Shown here in pieces: positions 42,910 through 51,494 of a stretch of 64,000 nucleotides of DNA; the first letter of the stretch is position 1; the number at the start of each line of letters is the position of its first letter. The DNA comes from Desulforapulum autotrophicum. Its GTDB lineage: Bacteria > Desulfobacterota > Desulfobacteria > Desulfobacterales > Desulfolunaceae. The position numbers and the translations under genes are program-made. The notes under the pieces are model-generated. The model saw only the letters and a list, made by a program, of their open reading frames with translations, was not told the DNA's origin and searched no databases. The stretch lies in contig DYJE01000003.1 in NCBI GenBank assembly GCA_020723285.1, forward strand, positions 85,924 through 149,923. Reading direction: 5' to 3'.

Positions 42910-43516
42910 AGACATCGAACGGATGAGCTTTGACATCATCGAGAAAGAAGCGGGGGACCACGGCTTTTCCAAAAAGACCTGGCCCATTGTGCGCCGGATG
43001 ATCCACACGTCGGCGGATTTCGACTACATCGAATCTGTGCGTTTCCACCCCGAGGCTGTGGATGCGGGTGTCGCAGCGATCCGGGCAGGGAAAAACATCG
43101 TCACCGACACCACCATGGCCCTTTCCGGCGTCCGGAAAAAGGCCGTCGAAGATTTCGGCGGCCGGGTGATCTGCTACATGGCCGATCCCCATATCGGAAA
43201 GAAAGCGGGCGAGACCGGTTCCACACGGGCACGCCTTGCCGTGGACGCCGCTGTGTCGGACATGGACGGCGGGCTTTACGTGGTGGGCAACGCGCCCACG
43301 GCCCTTCTACGCCTCATCGAGCTGATCCGTGAGGGCAGAGCGAAACCGGCCCTGGTGATCGGTTTTCCCGTGGGTTTTGTCAACGCTGCGGAATCCAAGG
43401 CTGAACTGCTTCACGCAGGCGTTCCCTACATCACCAACGAGGGACGCAAAGGCGGATCCAACATCGCCGCCAGTGTGGTGAACGCCCTGATCATCATGGC
43501 GGGGGCGGGGCATTAG
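42899..43516 (+). CDS. cbiC: Cobalt-precorrin-8 methylmutase CbiC
   Basis: This is a 205-residue enzyme that moves the C11 methyl group to C12, giving cobyrinic acid. The catalytic histidine lies in RRMIHTSADFDY (~32-43), and the family motifs DTTMALSGV (~72-80), YVVGNAPTALLRL (~130-142) and IGFPVGFVNAAESK (~155-168) are present. The start ATG 42899 lies within the end of cbiA, with GGAAAGGA upstream. Length matches the family. A complete MITE-like element follows its stop. Confidence 0.93.
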   Translation: MKPEDIERMSFDIIEKEAGDHGFSKKTWPIVRRMIHTSADFDYIESVRFHPEAVDAGVAAIRAGKNIVTDTTMALSGVRKKAVEDFGGRVICYMADPHIGKKAGETGSTRARLAVDAAVSDMDGGLYVVGNAPTALLRLIELIREGRAKPALVIGFPVGFVNAAESKAELLHAGVPYITNEGRKGGSNIAASVVNALIIMAGAGH

Positions 43517-43530
43517 TTTGATTTTGGGTT

Positions 43531-43675
43531 TTTGCCTCCGGCGGCCCTGCCGGGGGCCAAACTTTTGAAAAGTTTGACAAACGGATATAAATGGGACGAA
43601 CGTATGGGCCATACTCCAAACCCATTTGTCCAGATTTTTAAATTCTGGTCCCCCGGAAGGGCCGCCGGAGGCAAA
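43531..43675. mobile_element. 145-bp MITE-like element with perfect 17-bp terminal inverted repeats
   Basis: It begins TTTGCCTCCGGCGGCCC (43531-43547) and ends GGGCCGCCGGAGGCAAA (43659-43675), exact inverse complements. Inside are further inverted parts such as AACTTTTGAAAAGTTTGAC and CCAGATTTTTAAATTCTGG. There is no coding capacity. A disrupted copy lies at 41209-41512 and a half copy at 44681-44726. No matching transposase is in the window. Confidence 0.85.
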
Positions 43676-43728
43676 GGTTACACCGTCAAACAAAGAGAAC
43701 AGATTCTATTTTGATCAAGAAGGCTATT

Positions 43729-44460
43729 ATGACTAAGAAACAAGGAACATTGTACGGAATCGGCGTGGGCCCGGGAGATCCCGAACTTCTGACCGTGAAG
43801 GCTGTGAAGATTCTGGCCCATGTGGATGTGGTGTTCACCGCATCTTCAACCCGGAACACCTTCAGTCTGGCCGTGGACATCGCCAGGCCCCACCTGCCGG
43901 AAACCGTGGACGTGAGGCACCTTTCCTTTCCCATGACCCAGGACAAGGAGGCCCTGAAATCGGCCTGGAGAGAGAATTCCCTTGAAATCCTCTCGGTGCT
44001 GGATAAGGGAAAGGACGCGGCCTTTCTCACGCTGGGCGATTCCATGACCTATTCCACCTTTGGCTATATTCTTCAGGATATCCGGGACGTGCGGCCGGAC
44101 GTTTCCATCGTGACGGTGCCGGGCATCACGTCCTACCAGGCCGCGGCGGCCCGGATGAACGTGCCGCTGGTGGAAGGGGAAGAATCTTTGCTTCTCACCT
44201 CCGGGGCCTACGGCGGCGGCAATGTCCGCAAGTTCTCGGACTGCGCGGAAAATGTGGTGCTGCTCAAAGCCTACAAAAACGTGAAGGACATCACCCGCGC
44301 CCTTGCGGAAAGCGACATGATCGAAAACAGCAGGGCCATCCGCAAATGCGGCAGGGAAGGGGAGGAAATCATCGAGGACATCCGGGTTCTGGCGGACCGG
44401 GAACCCGATTACTGGACCCTGATCCTGGCCAAGCAGGGGCGGAAGAAAGACGGAATGTGA
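43729..44460 (+). CDS. cbiL: Cobalt-precorrin-2 C20-methyltransferase CbiL
   Basis: This is a 243-residue class III SAM methyltransferase that methylates C20 of cobalt-factor II/precorrin-2. Motifs are YGIGVGPGDPELLTVKA (~9-25), AAFLTLGDSMTYSTFGYI (~98-115) and VPGITSYQAAAARM (~132-145). The long DVVFTASS segment and TYSTF are typical for CbiL rather than CbiF or CbiH. AAGAAGG lies five bases before ATG 43729. It stands between two repeat-bearing spacers, so it may have its own expression level within the operon. Confidence 0.9.
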   Translation: MTKKQGTLYGIGVGPGDPELLTVKAVKILAHVDVVFTASSTRNTFSLAVDIARPHLPETVDVRHLSFPMTQDKEALKSAWRENSLEILSVLDKGKDAAFLTLGDSMTYSTFGYILQDIRDVRPDVSIVTVPGITSYQAAAARMNVPLVEGEESLLLTSGAYGGGNVRKFSDCAENVVLLKAYKNVKDITRALAESDMIENSRAIRKCGREGEEIIEDIRVLADREPDYWTLILAKQGRKKDGM

Positions 44461-44496
44461 TAATGGAACTTTTTGGAATGGTTGCCATTTTATTTT

Positions 44497-44628
44497 GAAC
44501 ATCGAACATCGAACATTCAACATCGAATGATGAATGGGTTGCAGGATCTCCGTTTCCGCATGGATAGAGAGTGTTCTGTACAACCCATATATTTATGGAT
44601 TAACCATTATTCGATGTTTGATGTTCGC
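44497..44628. repeat. Two clusters of TTCGATGTT-type repeats, opposite orientation
   Basis: 44497-44531 reads as GAACATCGAACATCGAACAT and related units. 44607-44628 reads ATTCGATGTTTGATGTTC. Together they form a loose inverted repeat in the cbiL-cbiD gap, related to the units at 40195. Confidence 0.7.
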
Positions 44629-44680
44629 TTTTTTTCATTCAGAACGGATGGGTGTCAACCACTGATAAAATCTGTTTTAT

Positions 44681-44726
44681 CAAACTTTTTCAAAAAGTTT
44701 GGCCCCCGGCAGGGCCGCCGGAGGCA
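44681..44726. repeat. Half copy of the MITE-like element
   Basis: This holds only the left half of the 43531 element, in reverse orientation, ending GGGCCGCCGGAGGCA. The other end is missing, so it is a decayed or partial copy. Confidence 0.75.
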
Positions 44727-44769
44727 TGAATCAGAAGAATAATCTGACTACGAATAACGGTAAAAAGAC

Positions 44770-45858
44770 ATGACCCGGAACCTCAAACCAGGATTCACCA
44801 CAGGAACGGCCGCGGCGGCGGCGGTAAAGGGGGCGCTCTGCCTCCTGGTGCGTGGCGGTATTCCTGATTGTTTGAGAATCCCTTTCCTTAGCGAGGGATT
44901 TGCGGATATTCATCCCCACACATGTCAGCGTCTCGCGCCGGACATGGCCCTGTGCACGGTGATCAAGGACGGGGGGGATGATCCGGACGTTACGGACAAA
45001 GCGGAAATCGGGGCGGTGGTGACGCTGGATTCCGGCTTGACGGACATCCGTATCCGGGGGGGAAGAGGCGTGGGCCGTGTGACCAGGCCGGGTCTTGGGC
45101 TTCCCCTTGACGGGCCGGCCATCAATCCCGGGCCTGTGACCATGATAAGAAACGCGGTGTCTGACGTCATGGGGCCGGATGCAAGGGGCTTGGACATCGA
45201 GATTTTTGTGAAAGATGGGGAAAAGATCGCGGAAAAAACCTTGAACGCCCGTCTGGGTATCGTGGGCGGGATTTCCATTCTCGGCACCACCGGCGTTGTG
45301 AAACCTTTGAGTCATGAAGCGTACATCGCCACCATCGGATCGGCGGTATCCGTGGCCGCCGCGTCGGGACTTACGCAGGTTGTTTTCACCACGGGACGGC
45401 GAAGCGAGCGTTTCGCCATGAAGACGTTTCCCGATCTGCCCGCCGAGGCGTTTGTTCAGATCGGTGATTTTTTCAAAGCTTCTCTTGAAAAAGCCGTGGA
45501 AACCGGGCTTCGATCCGTGACCCTGGCGGTGTTTTTCGGCAAGGCCGTGAAAATGGCAAAGGGAGCCCCCCACACCCACGCGGCGAAATCCGATGTGAGT
45601 CTTGCCGCACTGGCCGGCTGGGTGATGGACATTTCAGGGGATCAGGATCTGGCTTTTATGGTGAGGTCCGCCAACACCGCACGGCACGCCTTCGAGCTGG
45701 CTTATCCGGTCTGCCCCGGCATGGTGGCGGTTGTGGGACGGGAAATGATAAGGTGGGCCGAAACGTTTTCCACCGGCCAGCTCGCCGTGCAAGCTCTGAT
45801 TTTTGATTTTGAGGGGCATGTGATTTTTGATTCGAGTGCAGACAGGAGCGGGATATGA
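44770..45858 (+). CDS. cbiD: Cobalt-precorrin-5B C1-methyltransferase CbiD
   Basis: This is a 362-residue enzyme of the anaerobic pathway that methylates C1. The N terminus LKPGFTTGTAAAAAVKGA (~5-22) is diagnostic. GIVGGISILGTTGVVKPLSHEAYIATI (~170-196) and VFTTGRRSERFA (~210) are conserved parts. It has no resemblance to the class III methyltransferases, as expected. Presence of cbiD and cbiG, and absence of cobG/cobNST here, places the organism on the anaerobic (cobalt-early) route. It overlaps cbiET by four bases (ATGA). Confidence 0.93.
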   Translation: MTRNLKPGFTTGTAAAAAVKGALCLLVRGGIPDCLRIPFLSEGFADIHPHTCQRLAPDMALCTVIKDGGDDPDVTDKAEIGAVVTLDSGLTDIRIRGGRGVGRVTRPGLGLPLDGPAINPGPVTMIRNAVSDVMGPDARGLDIEIFVKDGEKIAEKTLNARLGIVGGISILGTTGVVKPLSHEAYIATIGSAVSVAAASGLTQVVFTTGRRSERFAMKTFPDLPAEAFVQIGDFFKASLEKAVETGLRSVTLAVFFGKAVKMAKGAPHTHAAKSDVSLAALAGWVMDISGDQDLAFMVRSANTARHAFELAYPVCPGMVAVVGREMIRWAETFSTGQLAVQALIFDFEGHVIFDSSADRSGI

Positions 45859-47087
45859 ACCCTGTTAAAATCATCGGCATGGGCCTGGGGCCTGATGACC
45901 TGACGGAACGCCACATCCGGATGATCGCCGAAGCGGACGTCCTGGTGGGCGGGAGGCGTCATCTCTGGAATTACTCGGACCATCCGTCGGAAAAGATCGT
46001 CATCGGAAAGGACGTGAAGGCCCTGGCCCGGCAGATCGCCCGCCACGCCGAGACGAAGAACGTGGTGGTCCTGGCCTCGGGAGACCCTTTGTTTTACGGT
46101 ATCGGCAAGGTGTTTGCAGCCATGCTGGGTGCGGACAACGTGATGGTTTTTCCCAATATCACGTCGGTGGCCGGGGCTTTCTCGCGACTGAAAGAATCCT
46201 GGGACGATGCGGCCGTTTTGAGTTTCCACGGAAAAAAACCGGACGACCACTGGGTCGACGTGATCCGGGCACATCCCAAGACGGCGGTGTTCACCGATCC
46301 CGTCAACAGCCCGTCAGTTCTGGCGAAGCAGCTCTGGGGCAAGGGGCTCGACCATTACAGGATGTGCGTCCTTGAAAACATGGGTTCGGACAGGGAAAAG
46401 GTGGCATGGTACACCTTTGAGGAGGCTGCGTCCTTTACGTTCGACGATCCCAATATGGTGGTGCTGAAAAAAGAACCGGAAAAAGAGGACGGCGAAAAGG
46501 CCGTGGATCATGTGCCCATCGGCCTGGGTATGCCGGATTCGGTGTTTGCCCACCGGAACGGCCTGATCACCAAGGCTGAAATCCGTGCCGTGACCCTGTC
46601 GAAACTCAATCTTTCAGACAGCCATGTGATGTGGGACTTAGGGGCCGGAAGCGGGTCCGTGTCCATCGAAGCCGCCGGATTCATACGAACGGGGCGGATT
46701 TTCTCCGTGGAACAGCACGAGGAACGGGTGGCCGATATCCGTACGAACATGGAACGGTTCGGTGTCAAGAATATCGTGCCGGTCACGGCCTCACTGCCCC
46801 AGGGCTTGGAAAATCTTCCGGACCCGGACCGGATTTTTGTCGGGGGCGGGGGGATGGATCTGGAGACCATCCTCACCGTGGCCTTAACCCGGCTGAATCC
46901 GGGCGGTATCGCGGTGGTGAACACCGTGCTTCTCGGTAATGTGCACACGGCCATGACCACCCTCGAAACCCTGGGCTTTGAAACGGACATCGTTCAGATT
47001 CAGGTGAACTCCGGCCACGCCATGCCGTGGAATATGATGCTCAAAGCCGGAAACCCCGTGTTTATCATTCGGGGAGTTAAACAATAA
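45855..47087 (+). CDS. cbiET: Cobalt-precorrin-7 methyltransferase/decarboxylase CbiE-CbiT fusion
   Basis: This is a 410-residue fusion. Residues 1-205 are the CbiE class III methyltransferase (IIGMGLGPDDLTERH at the start, ASGDPLFYGIG near 75). Residues ~220-400 are CbiT, a class I methyltransferase with SAM loop VMWDLGAGSGSVSIEAA (~258-274) that also removes the C12 acetate carboxyl. Together they methylate C5 and C15. This fused order matches CobL-type proteins. An element copy and a transposase gene follow, splitting the corrin genes here. Confidence 0.92.
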   Translation: MNPVKIIGMGLGPDDLTERHIRMIAEADVLVGGRRHLWNYSDHPSEKIVIGKDVKALARQIARHAETKNVVVLASGDPLFYGIGKVFAAMLGADNVMVFPNITSVAGAFSRLKESWDDAAVLSFHGKKPDDHWVDVIRAHPKTAVFTDPVNSPSVLAKQLWGKGLDHYRMCVLENMGSDREKVAWYTFEEAASFTFDDPNMVVLKKEPEKEDGEKAVDHVPIGLGMPDSVFAHRNGLITKAEIRAVTLSKLNLSDSHVMWDLGAGSGSVSIEAAGFIRTGRIFSVEQHEERVADIRTNMERFGVKNIVPVTASLPQGLENLPDPDRIFVGGGGMDLETILTVALTRLNPGGIAVVNTVLLGNVHTAMTTLETLGFETDIVQIQVNSGHAMPWNMMLKAGNPVFIIRGVKQ

Positions 47088-47109
47088 CTATTCATGAAGA
47101 CGTAAGATT

Positions 47110-47281
47110 ATCGTAGGTCGGGTTCTCCAAACCCGACAAATGGCCCGATCCGTAGAATGATCGGACGTCCGATCGACGGTGACGCTTGGATTGTGTCGGC
47201 GATGGTGTGCCAGATGTGAGAGCGCCGATGAAAAGGATGGGTGCCATGTGTCGGCTTTCGTGCCTCAAGCCGACCTACGAT
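47110..47281. repeat. REP-type palindromic element, left of the transposase
   Basis: It begins ATCGTAGGTCGG and ends CCGACCTACGAT, a perfect 12-bp inverted repeat. Inside are two hairpins: GTCGGGTT/AAACCCGAC near the left and GTCGGCTT/AAGCCGAC near the right. The same orientation and layout recur at 47866, so the two copies bracket the transposase gene. Confidence 0.88.
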
Positions 47282-47320
47282 GGGGTGCTGAAGGCATCAC
47301 CGTGTGGGAAAGGTAAACCG

Positions 47321-47824
47321 ATGCGTTACAGGAGGGTCAGGCAAAACGGCGGCACGTATTTTTTTACCGTTGTTACCAACAAACGGAAAAAGATACTGTG
47401 TGAAAAATCGAGCGTTGATTTGCTGAGGGACGCTTTTCGCATCGTGAAAGACAAACATCCGTTTACCATCGACGCCATGGTGGTTCTTCCGGATCATCTG
47501 CACTGCATGTGGACGCTCCCGGAAAATGACGATGATTATCCGGTGCGATGGCGCTTGATCAAATCGTATTTTACACGGAATGGCACTTGGGATTCTCCAT
47601 GGCAGAACCGGTTCTGGGAACATGTGATCCGGGATGACAAAGATTACGCGAACCATATGGCGTATATCCATATCAATCCGGTAAAACACGGGCATGTTCC
47701 AGCTCCGGTGGAATGGGAGCATTCGAGTTTCCATCGGTATGTGAAGATGGGATGGTTTGACACGGATTGGGGTTCGAAAAGGATTTTTTGGATGGATGAT
47801 ATTATGACGTGGGATTTGGATTGA
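47321..47824 (+). CDS. REP-associated tyrosine transposase (RAYT, Y1 family)
   Basis: This is a 167-residue protein of the TnpA_REP/Y1 transposase family. The HUH metal motif appears as PDHLHCMWTLP (~58-68), and the catalytic tyrosine probably lies in YANHMAYIHINPVKHG (~110-125). WQNRFWEHVIRDD is also typical. Such enzymes bind and cut single-stranded REP/BIME hairpins. ATG 47321 is chosen because the upstream part of the frame runs through the repeat element. It lies between two same-direction copies of a palindromic element, the expected layout. It sits inside the B12 operon without breaking any gene. All key residues seem present, so it may be active. Confidence 0.9.
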   Translation: MRYRRVRQNGGTYFFTVVTNKRKKILCEKSSVDLLRDAFRIVKDKHPFTIDAMVVLPDHLHCMWTLPENDDDYPVRWRLIKSYFTRNGTWDSPWQNRFWEHVIRDDKDYANHMAYIHINPVKHGHVPAPVEWEHSSFHRYVKMGWFDTDWGSKRIFWMDDIMTWDLD

Positions 47825-47865
47825 TCTCAGCATTTGGCTGGTGAGTGTATATAAAACGGATACTT

Positions 47866-48038
47866 ATCGTAGGTCGGGTTCTCCAAACCCGACAAATGGC
47901 CCGATCCGCTGAATGATCGGACGGCCGTTTGACGGCGGTGTTGAGTTTGTTGCGGCGATGGCGTATCAGTTGTGAGTGCACTGCATGATAAGGATGGGGG
48001 CATTTTGTCGGCTTTCGTGCCTCAAGCCGACCTACGAT
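47866..48038. repeat. REP-type palindromic element, right of the transposase
   Basis: It has the same 12-bp ends (ATCGTAGGTCGG / CCGACCTACGAT) and hairpins as the 47110 copy, while the middle differs by many substitutions. It ends 24 bp before cbiF, so its right hairpin is in the leader of that gene. Confidence 0.88.
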
Positions 48039-48061
48039 GAATTTTTACAGGGATGGATGAA

Positions 48062-48838
48062 ATGAACAATCGGTGTGTAGTGTTTGTCGGGGCAGGTCCC
48101 GGAGATCCGGAACTGATCACGGTGAAGGGCATGAAGGCTCTGGAAGATGCAGACCTCATTGTCTACGCGGGGTCGCTGGTGCCCGAGGCGGTGATGGTCT
48201 GGGCCCGGCCGGAAACGGAAAAGGTGAACAGCGCGTCGTTGCATCTGGACGAGATGGTGGACCTGATGGAACGGGCGTACCGTGACGGCAAAAAGGTGGT
48301 CCGGCTTCATACCGGCGACCCGTCGCTTTACGGGGCCATTTTCGAGCAGATGGTGGAACTGGATAAACGGGATATAGCCTACCGGGTGATTCCCGGTGTG
48401 ACGGCGGCTTTTGCTGCGGCGGCCTCCATGGGACTGGAATACACCCTGCCCGAAGTGACCCAGACCCTTATTTTGACCCGCATGGCCGGGCGAACGCCGG
48501 TTCCCGAAACCGAGAACCTGGAAAGCCTCGCCCGTCATCAGGCGTCCATGGCCATTTACCTCAGCATCGGCCTGATCGACCGGGTGGAGGAAATCCTTGT
48601 CAGATGCTACGGTGAAGATTGCGTGTGCGCCGTGGCCTTCCGGGTCAGCCAGCCGGAAGAACAGGTATATTTTTCAAAGGTGTCGGAGCTGGCGGCCCTG
48701 GTCCGGGAGAAAAACATCACCCATCAGGCCCTGATCATCGTGGGGAAAACCGTAGGAGCCCTTACAGACGGCATACGGCACCGGTCCAGACTCTACGACC
48801 GCACCTTCGCCCATGGCTACAGGGACGGAGAAATCTGA
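48062..48838 (+). CDS. cbiF: Cobalt-precorrin-4 C11-methyltransferase CbiF
   Basis: This is a 258-residue class III SAM methyltransferase acting at C11. Motifs are VVFVGAGPGDPELITVKG (~5-22), DLIVYAGSLVPEAV (~31-44), RLHTGDPSLYGAIFEQM (~81-97) and RVIPGVTAAFAAAA (~109-122). The YAGSLV and TGDPSLYGA strings separate CbiF from CbiL and CbiH. ATG 48062 has CAGGGA eight bases upstream; ATG 48053 is the other choice. The cbiG start overlaps its stop by one base. Confidence 0.92.
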   Translation: MNNRCVVFVGAGPGDPELITVKGMKALEDADLIVYAGSLVPEAVMVWARPETEKVNSASLHLDEMVDLMERAYRDGKKVVRLHTGDPSLYGAIFEQMVELDKRDIAYRVIPGVTAAFAAAASMGLEYTLPEVTQTLILTRMAGRTPVPETENLESLARHQASMAIYLSIGLIDRVEEILVRCYGEDCVCAVAFRVSQPEEQVYFSKVSELAALVREKNITHQALIIVGKTVGALTDGIRHRSRLYDRTFAHGYRDGEI

Positions 48839-49875
48839 TGATAAGTCCGGGCGGAATTGGAAAAGCCACAGCGATCTGGGCCCTGACACCCCATGGTGCA
48901 AGGTTGGCTTCCGTCCTGGCTGATGCTATGCCGGACGCGGCGCTGTTCTTGTCCGAAAATCTGGAAGAAACGGATGTCCCGGCCTTCCGGTTCAGCAGTC
49001 TGAAACAGGCGGTGTCCAAGCACTTTTTTTCGTATCACGCCCATGTGTTTTTCATGGCCACAGGCATCGTGGTCCGGGTCATTGCCGATCATCTGGTGCA
49101 CAAGATCCATGATCCTGCCGTGGTGGTGGTGGATGACCGGGGAACGTTTGCCATCAGCCTTGTTTCAGGACACGTGGGCGGAGCCAACGACCTTGCGGTC
49201 CGGGTTTCGGCCATTCTTGACGCAACACCGGTGATCACCACGGCCACCGATGTGAACGGCAGACCCTCGGTGGATGTGATGGCTGTTGAAAGGGATCTGG
49301 TTATTGAACATCCGGAGGCCATCAAAAAGGTGAACATGGCTTTTCTCACGGGAAAACCCGTGGGAATTTTCGACCCTTACGGTTTCTTCAGGGACAGAAT
49401 GGACCTGTTCGGGGATTCGGTTGAGGAACCGAGGGTCAGTATCGACGACCGGACCGATCGAACAAAAGCCAGCGATCTGGTTCTAAGACCCAAAACCCTG
49501 GTGGCGGGCATCGGCTGCAACAGAAATACGGACAAAGACGAAATCAAAGGGTTGCTCATGGACACCCTCTGGCAGTGCGGCCTGGCTATCGGGTCTCTGT
49601 CATGCCTTGCCAGCGTGGACGTGAAACATGATGAAAAGGGTCTGCTTGAATTGGCCGACGAGCTGAAAATGCCTTTGCGGTTTTTCAGCCGGGATGAACT
49701 GGCCGGTGTGGAAACGATAGAAACCCCGTCTGTGACGGTGGAAAAACATATGGGAGTGAAAAGCGTATGCGAAGCGGCGGCGATTCTGGGAGCGGAAAAG
49801 GGGAACCTCATCGTTCCCAAAAGGAAAACGGCCAACGCCACGGTGGCGGTGGCACGAATCAACTTTACATCGTAG
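48838..49875 (+). CDS. cbiG: Cobalt-precorrin-5A hydrolase CbiG
   Basis: This is a 345-residue protein that opens the delta-lactone of cobalt-precorrin-5A and releases acetaldehyde. The N-terminal part has AIWALTPHGARLA (~12-24) and FFMATGIVVRVIADHL (~70-85), then the conserved SLVSGHVGGANDLAVRVS (~105-122). The C-terminal CobE-like part starts near VAGIGCNRNTDKDEI (~222). It begins at the cbiF stop (TGATG). Its last 109 bases also encode the start of cbiH in another frame, an unusually long overlap. Confidence 0.92.
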   Translation: MISPGGIGKATAIWALTPHGARLASVLADAMPDAALFLSENLEETDVPAFRFSSLKQAVSKHFFSYHAHVFFMATGIVVRVIADHLVHKIHDPAVVVVDDRGTFAISLVSGHVGGANDLAVRVSAILDATPVITTATDVNGRPSVDVMAVERDLVIEHPEAIKKVNMAFLTGKPVGIFDPYGFFRDRMDLFGDSVEEPRVSIDDRTDRTKASDLVLRPKTLVAGIGCNRNTDKDEIKGLLMDTLWQCGLAIGSLSCLASVDVKHDEKGLLELADELKMPLRFFSRDELAGVETIETPSVTVEKHMGVKSVCEAAAILGAEKGNLIVPKRKTANATVAVARINFTS

Positions 49876-50645
49876 GCATCGGACCCGGCGATCAGGCCCA
49901 CATGTCGGAGCGGGCGGCCCAGGTTCTGAAAAACGTGGATGCGGTGGCTGGTTACACCACCTACATGGACCTGATCAAGGACCTGATCGCAGGAAAAAAA
50001 CAGGTGGCCACCACCATGAAGAAAGAGGTGGATAGGGTCCGGTCGGCCATCGACCTGGCCATGGGCGGCGAACGCTGCGCCATTGTGAGTTCCGGTGATC
50101 CGGGGATCTACGCCATGGCCGGGCTGGCCTTCGAGATCTGCCAGAAACAGGGGATCCATGTGATGCGGCCCGGAACCACAGAAACCCTGGAAGACTCTGT
50201 ACCCTGCCTCACCGTGGAAGTGGTGCCCGGCATTCCGGCCCTGGCCTCGGGTGCGGCCCTTCTGGGCGCGCCGTTGACCCATGATTTCGCGGTGATCAGC
50301 CTGTCCGATCTGCTCACGCCCTGGGATCTCATCGAAAAACGGGTGGATGCCGCAGCATCGGCGGATTTCGTCATGGTGATCTTCAATCCCAAAAGCAAGA
50401 AACGAAACTGGCAGCTTGAGAAAACCCGGGAAATCGTCATGCGGCACCGTCATCCGGACACGCCGGTGGGCATCGTGAAAAGCGCCATGCGGGAAGGTCA
50501 GGCCGTGACCATCACCCGGCTTGCCGATCTGGACAAGGCGGACGTGGACATGCTCACCACGGTGTTCATCGGAAACAGCACTTCCGTGGCCTATCTCGAT
50601 TTCATGATCACCCCCAGGGGCTACTCGGAGAAATACGATCTATGA
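49767..50645 (+). CDS. cbiH: Cobalt-precorrin-3B C17-methyltransferase CbiH
   Basis: This is a 292-residue class III methyltransferase that methylates C17 and contracts the ring. Motifs are LYIVGIGPGDQAHMSERA (~33-50), AIVSSGDPGIYAMAGLAFE (~107-125) and VPGIPALASGAALLGAPLTHDFAVISLSDLLTPW (key part LGAPLTHDFAVISLSD, ~165-180). ATG 49767 is the only in-frame start codon before the catalytic domain, so the first ~30 residues, Gly/Ser/Arg-rich, are translated from within cbiG. GGGAG lies ten bases upstream. The cobO gene overlaps its stop by four bases. Confidence 0.9.
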   Translation: MRSGGDSGSGKGEPHRSQKENGQRHGGGGTNQLYIVGIGPGDQAHMSERAAQVLKNVDAVAGYTTYMDLIKDLIAGKKQVATTMKKEVDRVRSAIDLAMGGERCAIVSSGDPGIYAMAGLAFEICQKQGIHVMRPGTTETLEDSVPCLTVEVVPGIPALASGAALLGAPLTHDFAVISLSDLLTPWDLIEKRVDAAASADFVMVIFNPKSKKRNWQLEKTREIVMRHRHPDTPVGIVKSAMREGQAVTITRLADLDKADVDMLTTVFIGNSTSVAYLDFMITPRGYSEKYDL

Positions 50646-51157
50646 AAGGTTACATCCAGGTGTACACGGGAAACGGCAAAGGCAAGACCACAGCGGCCCT
50701 GGGGCTCTGTCTCCGGGCTCTGGGCGCGGGTCTTCGGGTGATCATCATCCAGTTTCTGAAAAAAGGCGATTACAGCGAAGTGAAGGCCCTGGAACGGTTT
50801 GAAAGTCAGGTGACGCTGGAACAGTACGGTCTGGGCCGGTTTGTGAAAGGCAAACCCTCGGAAGAGGACCTGGATGCCGGGCGCAAGGGCTATGAACGGG
50901 CGAAAGCTGTTTTAAAGGCTGGAGAATATGATGTGGTGATTCTGGAGGAAGCCAATGTGGCTGTCACCTGCGGCCTGTTTTCAGAAAATGAGCTTCTTTT
51001 GCTTATGGACCTGAAACCCGATCATGTTGAACTGCTGATTACCGGCCGAGGTGCCGGTGACGCTGTGATGAGCAGGGCAGACCTGGTGACGGAAATGCGG
51101 GAGATAAAGCATTATTATAAGAATGGCGTGACGGCGCGGGTGGGGATTGAGAAGTGA
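50642..51157 (+). CDS. cobO: Corrinoid adenosyltransferase CobO/BtuR
   Basis: This is a 171-residue P-loop protein that transfers adenosyl from ATP to cob(I)alamin or cobyrinic acid diamide. The Walker A is YTGNGKGKTTAALG (~8-21), followed by VIIIQFLKKGDYSE (~33-46), and the late DVVILEEANVA (~98-108) and LITGRGA segments are typical of the CobA/BtuR type. It is slightly short at the N terminus compared with enteric BtuR, which has an extra cap helix. It overlaps cbiH by four bases and is followed by a 337-bp repeat-bearing spacer. Confidence 0.92.
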   Translation: MKGYIQVYTGNGKGKTTAALGLCLRALGAGLRVIIIQFLKKGDYSEVKALERFESQVTLEQYGLGRFVKGKPSEEDLDAGRKGYERAKAVLKAGEYDVVILEEANVAVTCGLFSENELLLLMDLKPDHVELLITGRGAGDAVMSRADLVTEMREIKHYYKNGVTARVGIEK

Positions 51158-51494
51158 ATGAGCGTTCGGGAGAGCAGGTAGATCGGGCATCGACAACTGA
51201 ACATCGAATGGTGTATGGGAAATAGGCTGAACGGCGGGCGTCAACGGGTTGAAAACCTGTCGTAGGTCGGCTTGAGGTACGAAAGCCGACAATGCCCCCA
51301 TCCTTATCATTCGTCGGCCTTCATAATATTAAGAGCATATCGAACAGTTAACTTGTAGAGTGGGCGACAGCCCGCCCTACATGCGTCATTGTAAACTGGA
51401 GCAGAAATATAAACATAATCTTGATCCTTCATCCATTCACCATTGGAAGTTGAGCGTTGGACGTTGAACGTTTTTTTTAAGAGACCCTAAGCCA
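51158..51494. repeat. Repeat-bearing spacer between cobO and cbiP
   Basis: This spacer holds no gene. It contains a TTCGATGTT-type unit (51190-51205), the inverted right half of the RAYT-linked element (51259-51312, GTCGTAGGTCGGCTT and on), a GTAG-GGGC/GCCC-CTAC hairpin (51355-51382), and GTTGGACGTTGAACG units (51450-51470). Four repeat families therefore meet in one gap. Confidence 0.75.

Noticed and set aside
47186..47320. Upstream extension of the transposase frame
   Set aside because: It reads through the repeat element and adds no conserved residues, so the ATG at 47321 is preferred.
49377..50453. 358-codon minus-strand frame across cbiG and cbiH
   Set aside because: It crosses two real genes and shows antisense composition with no motif.
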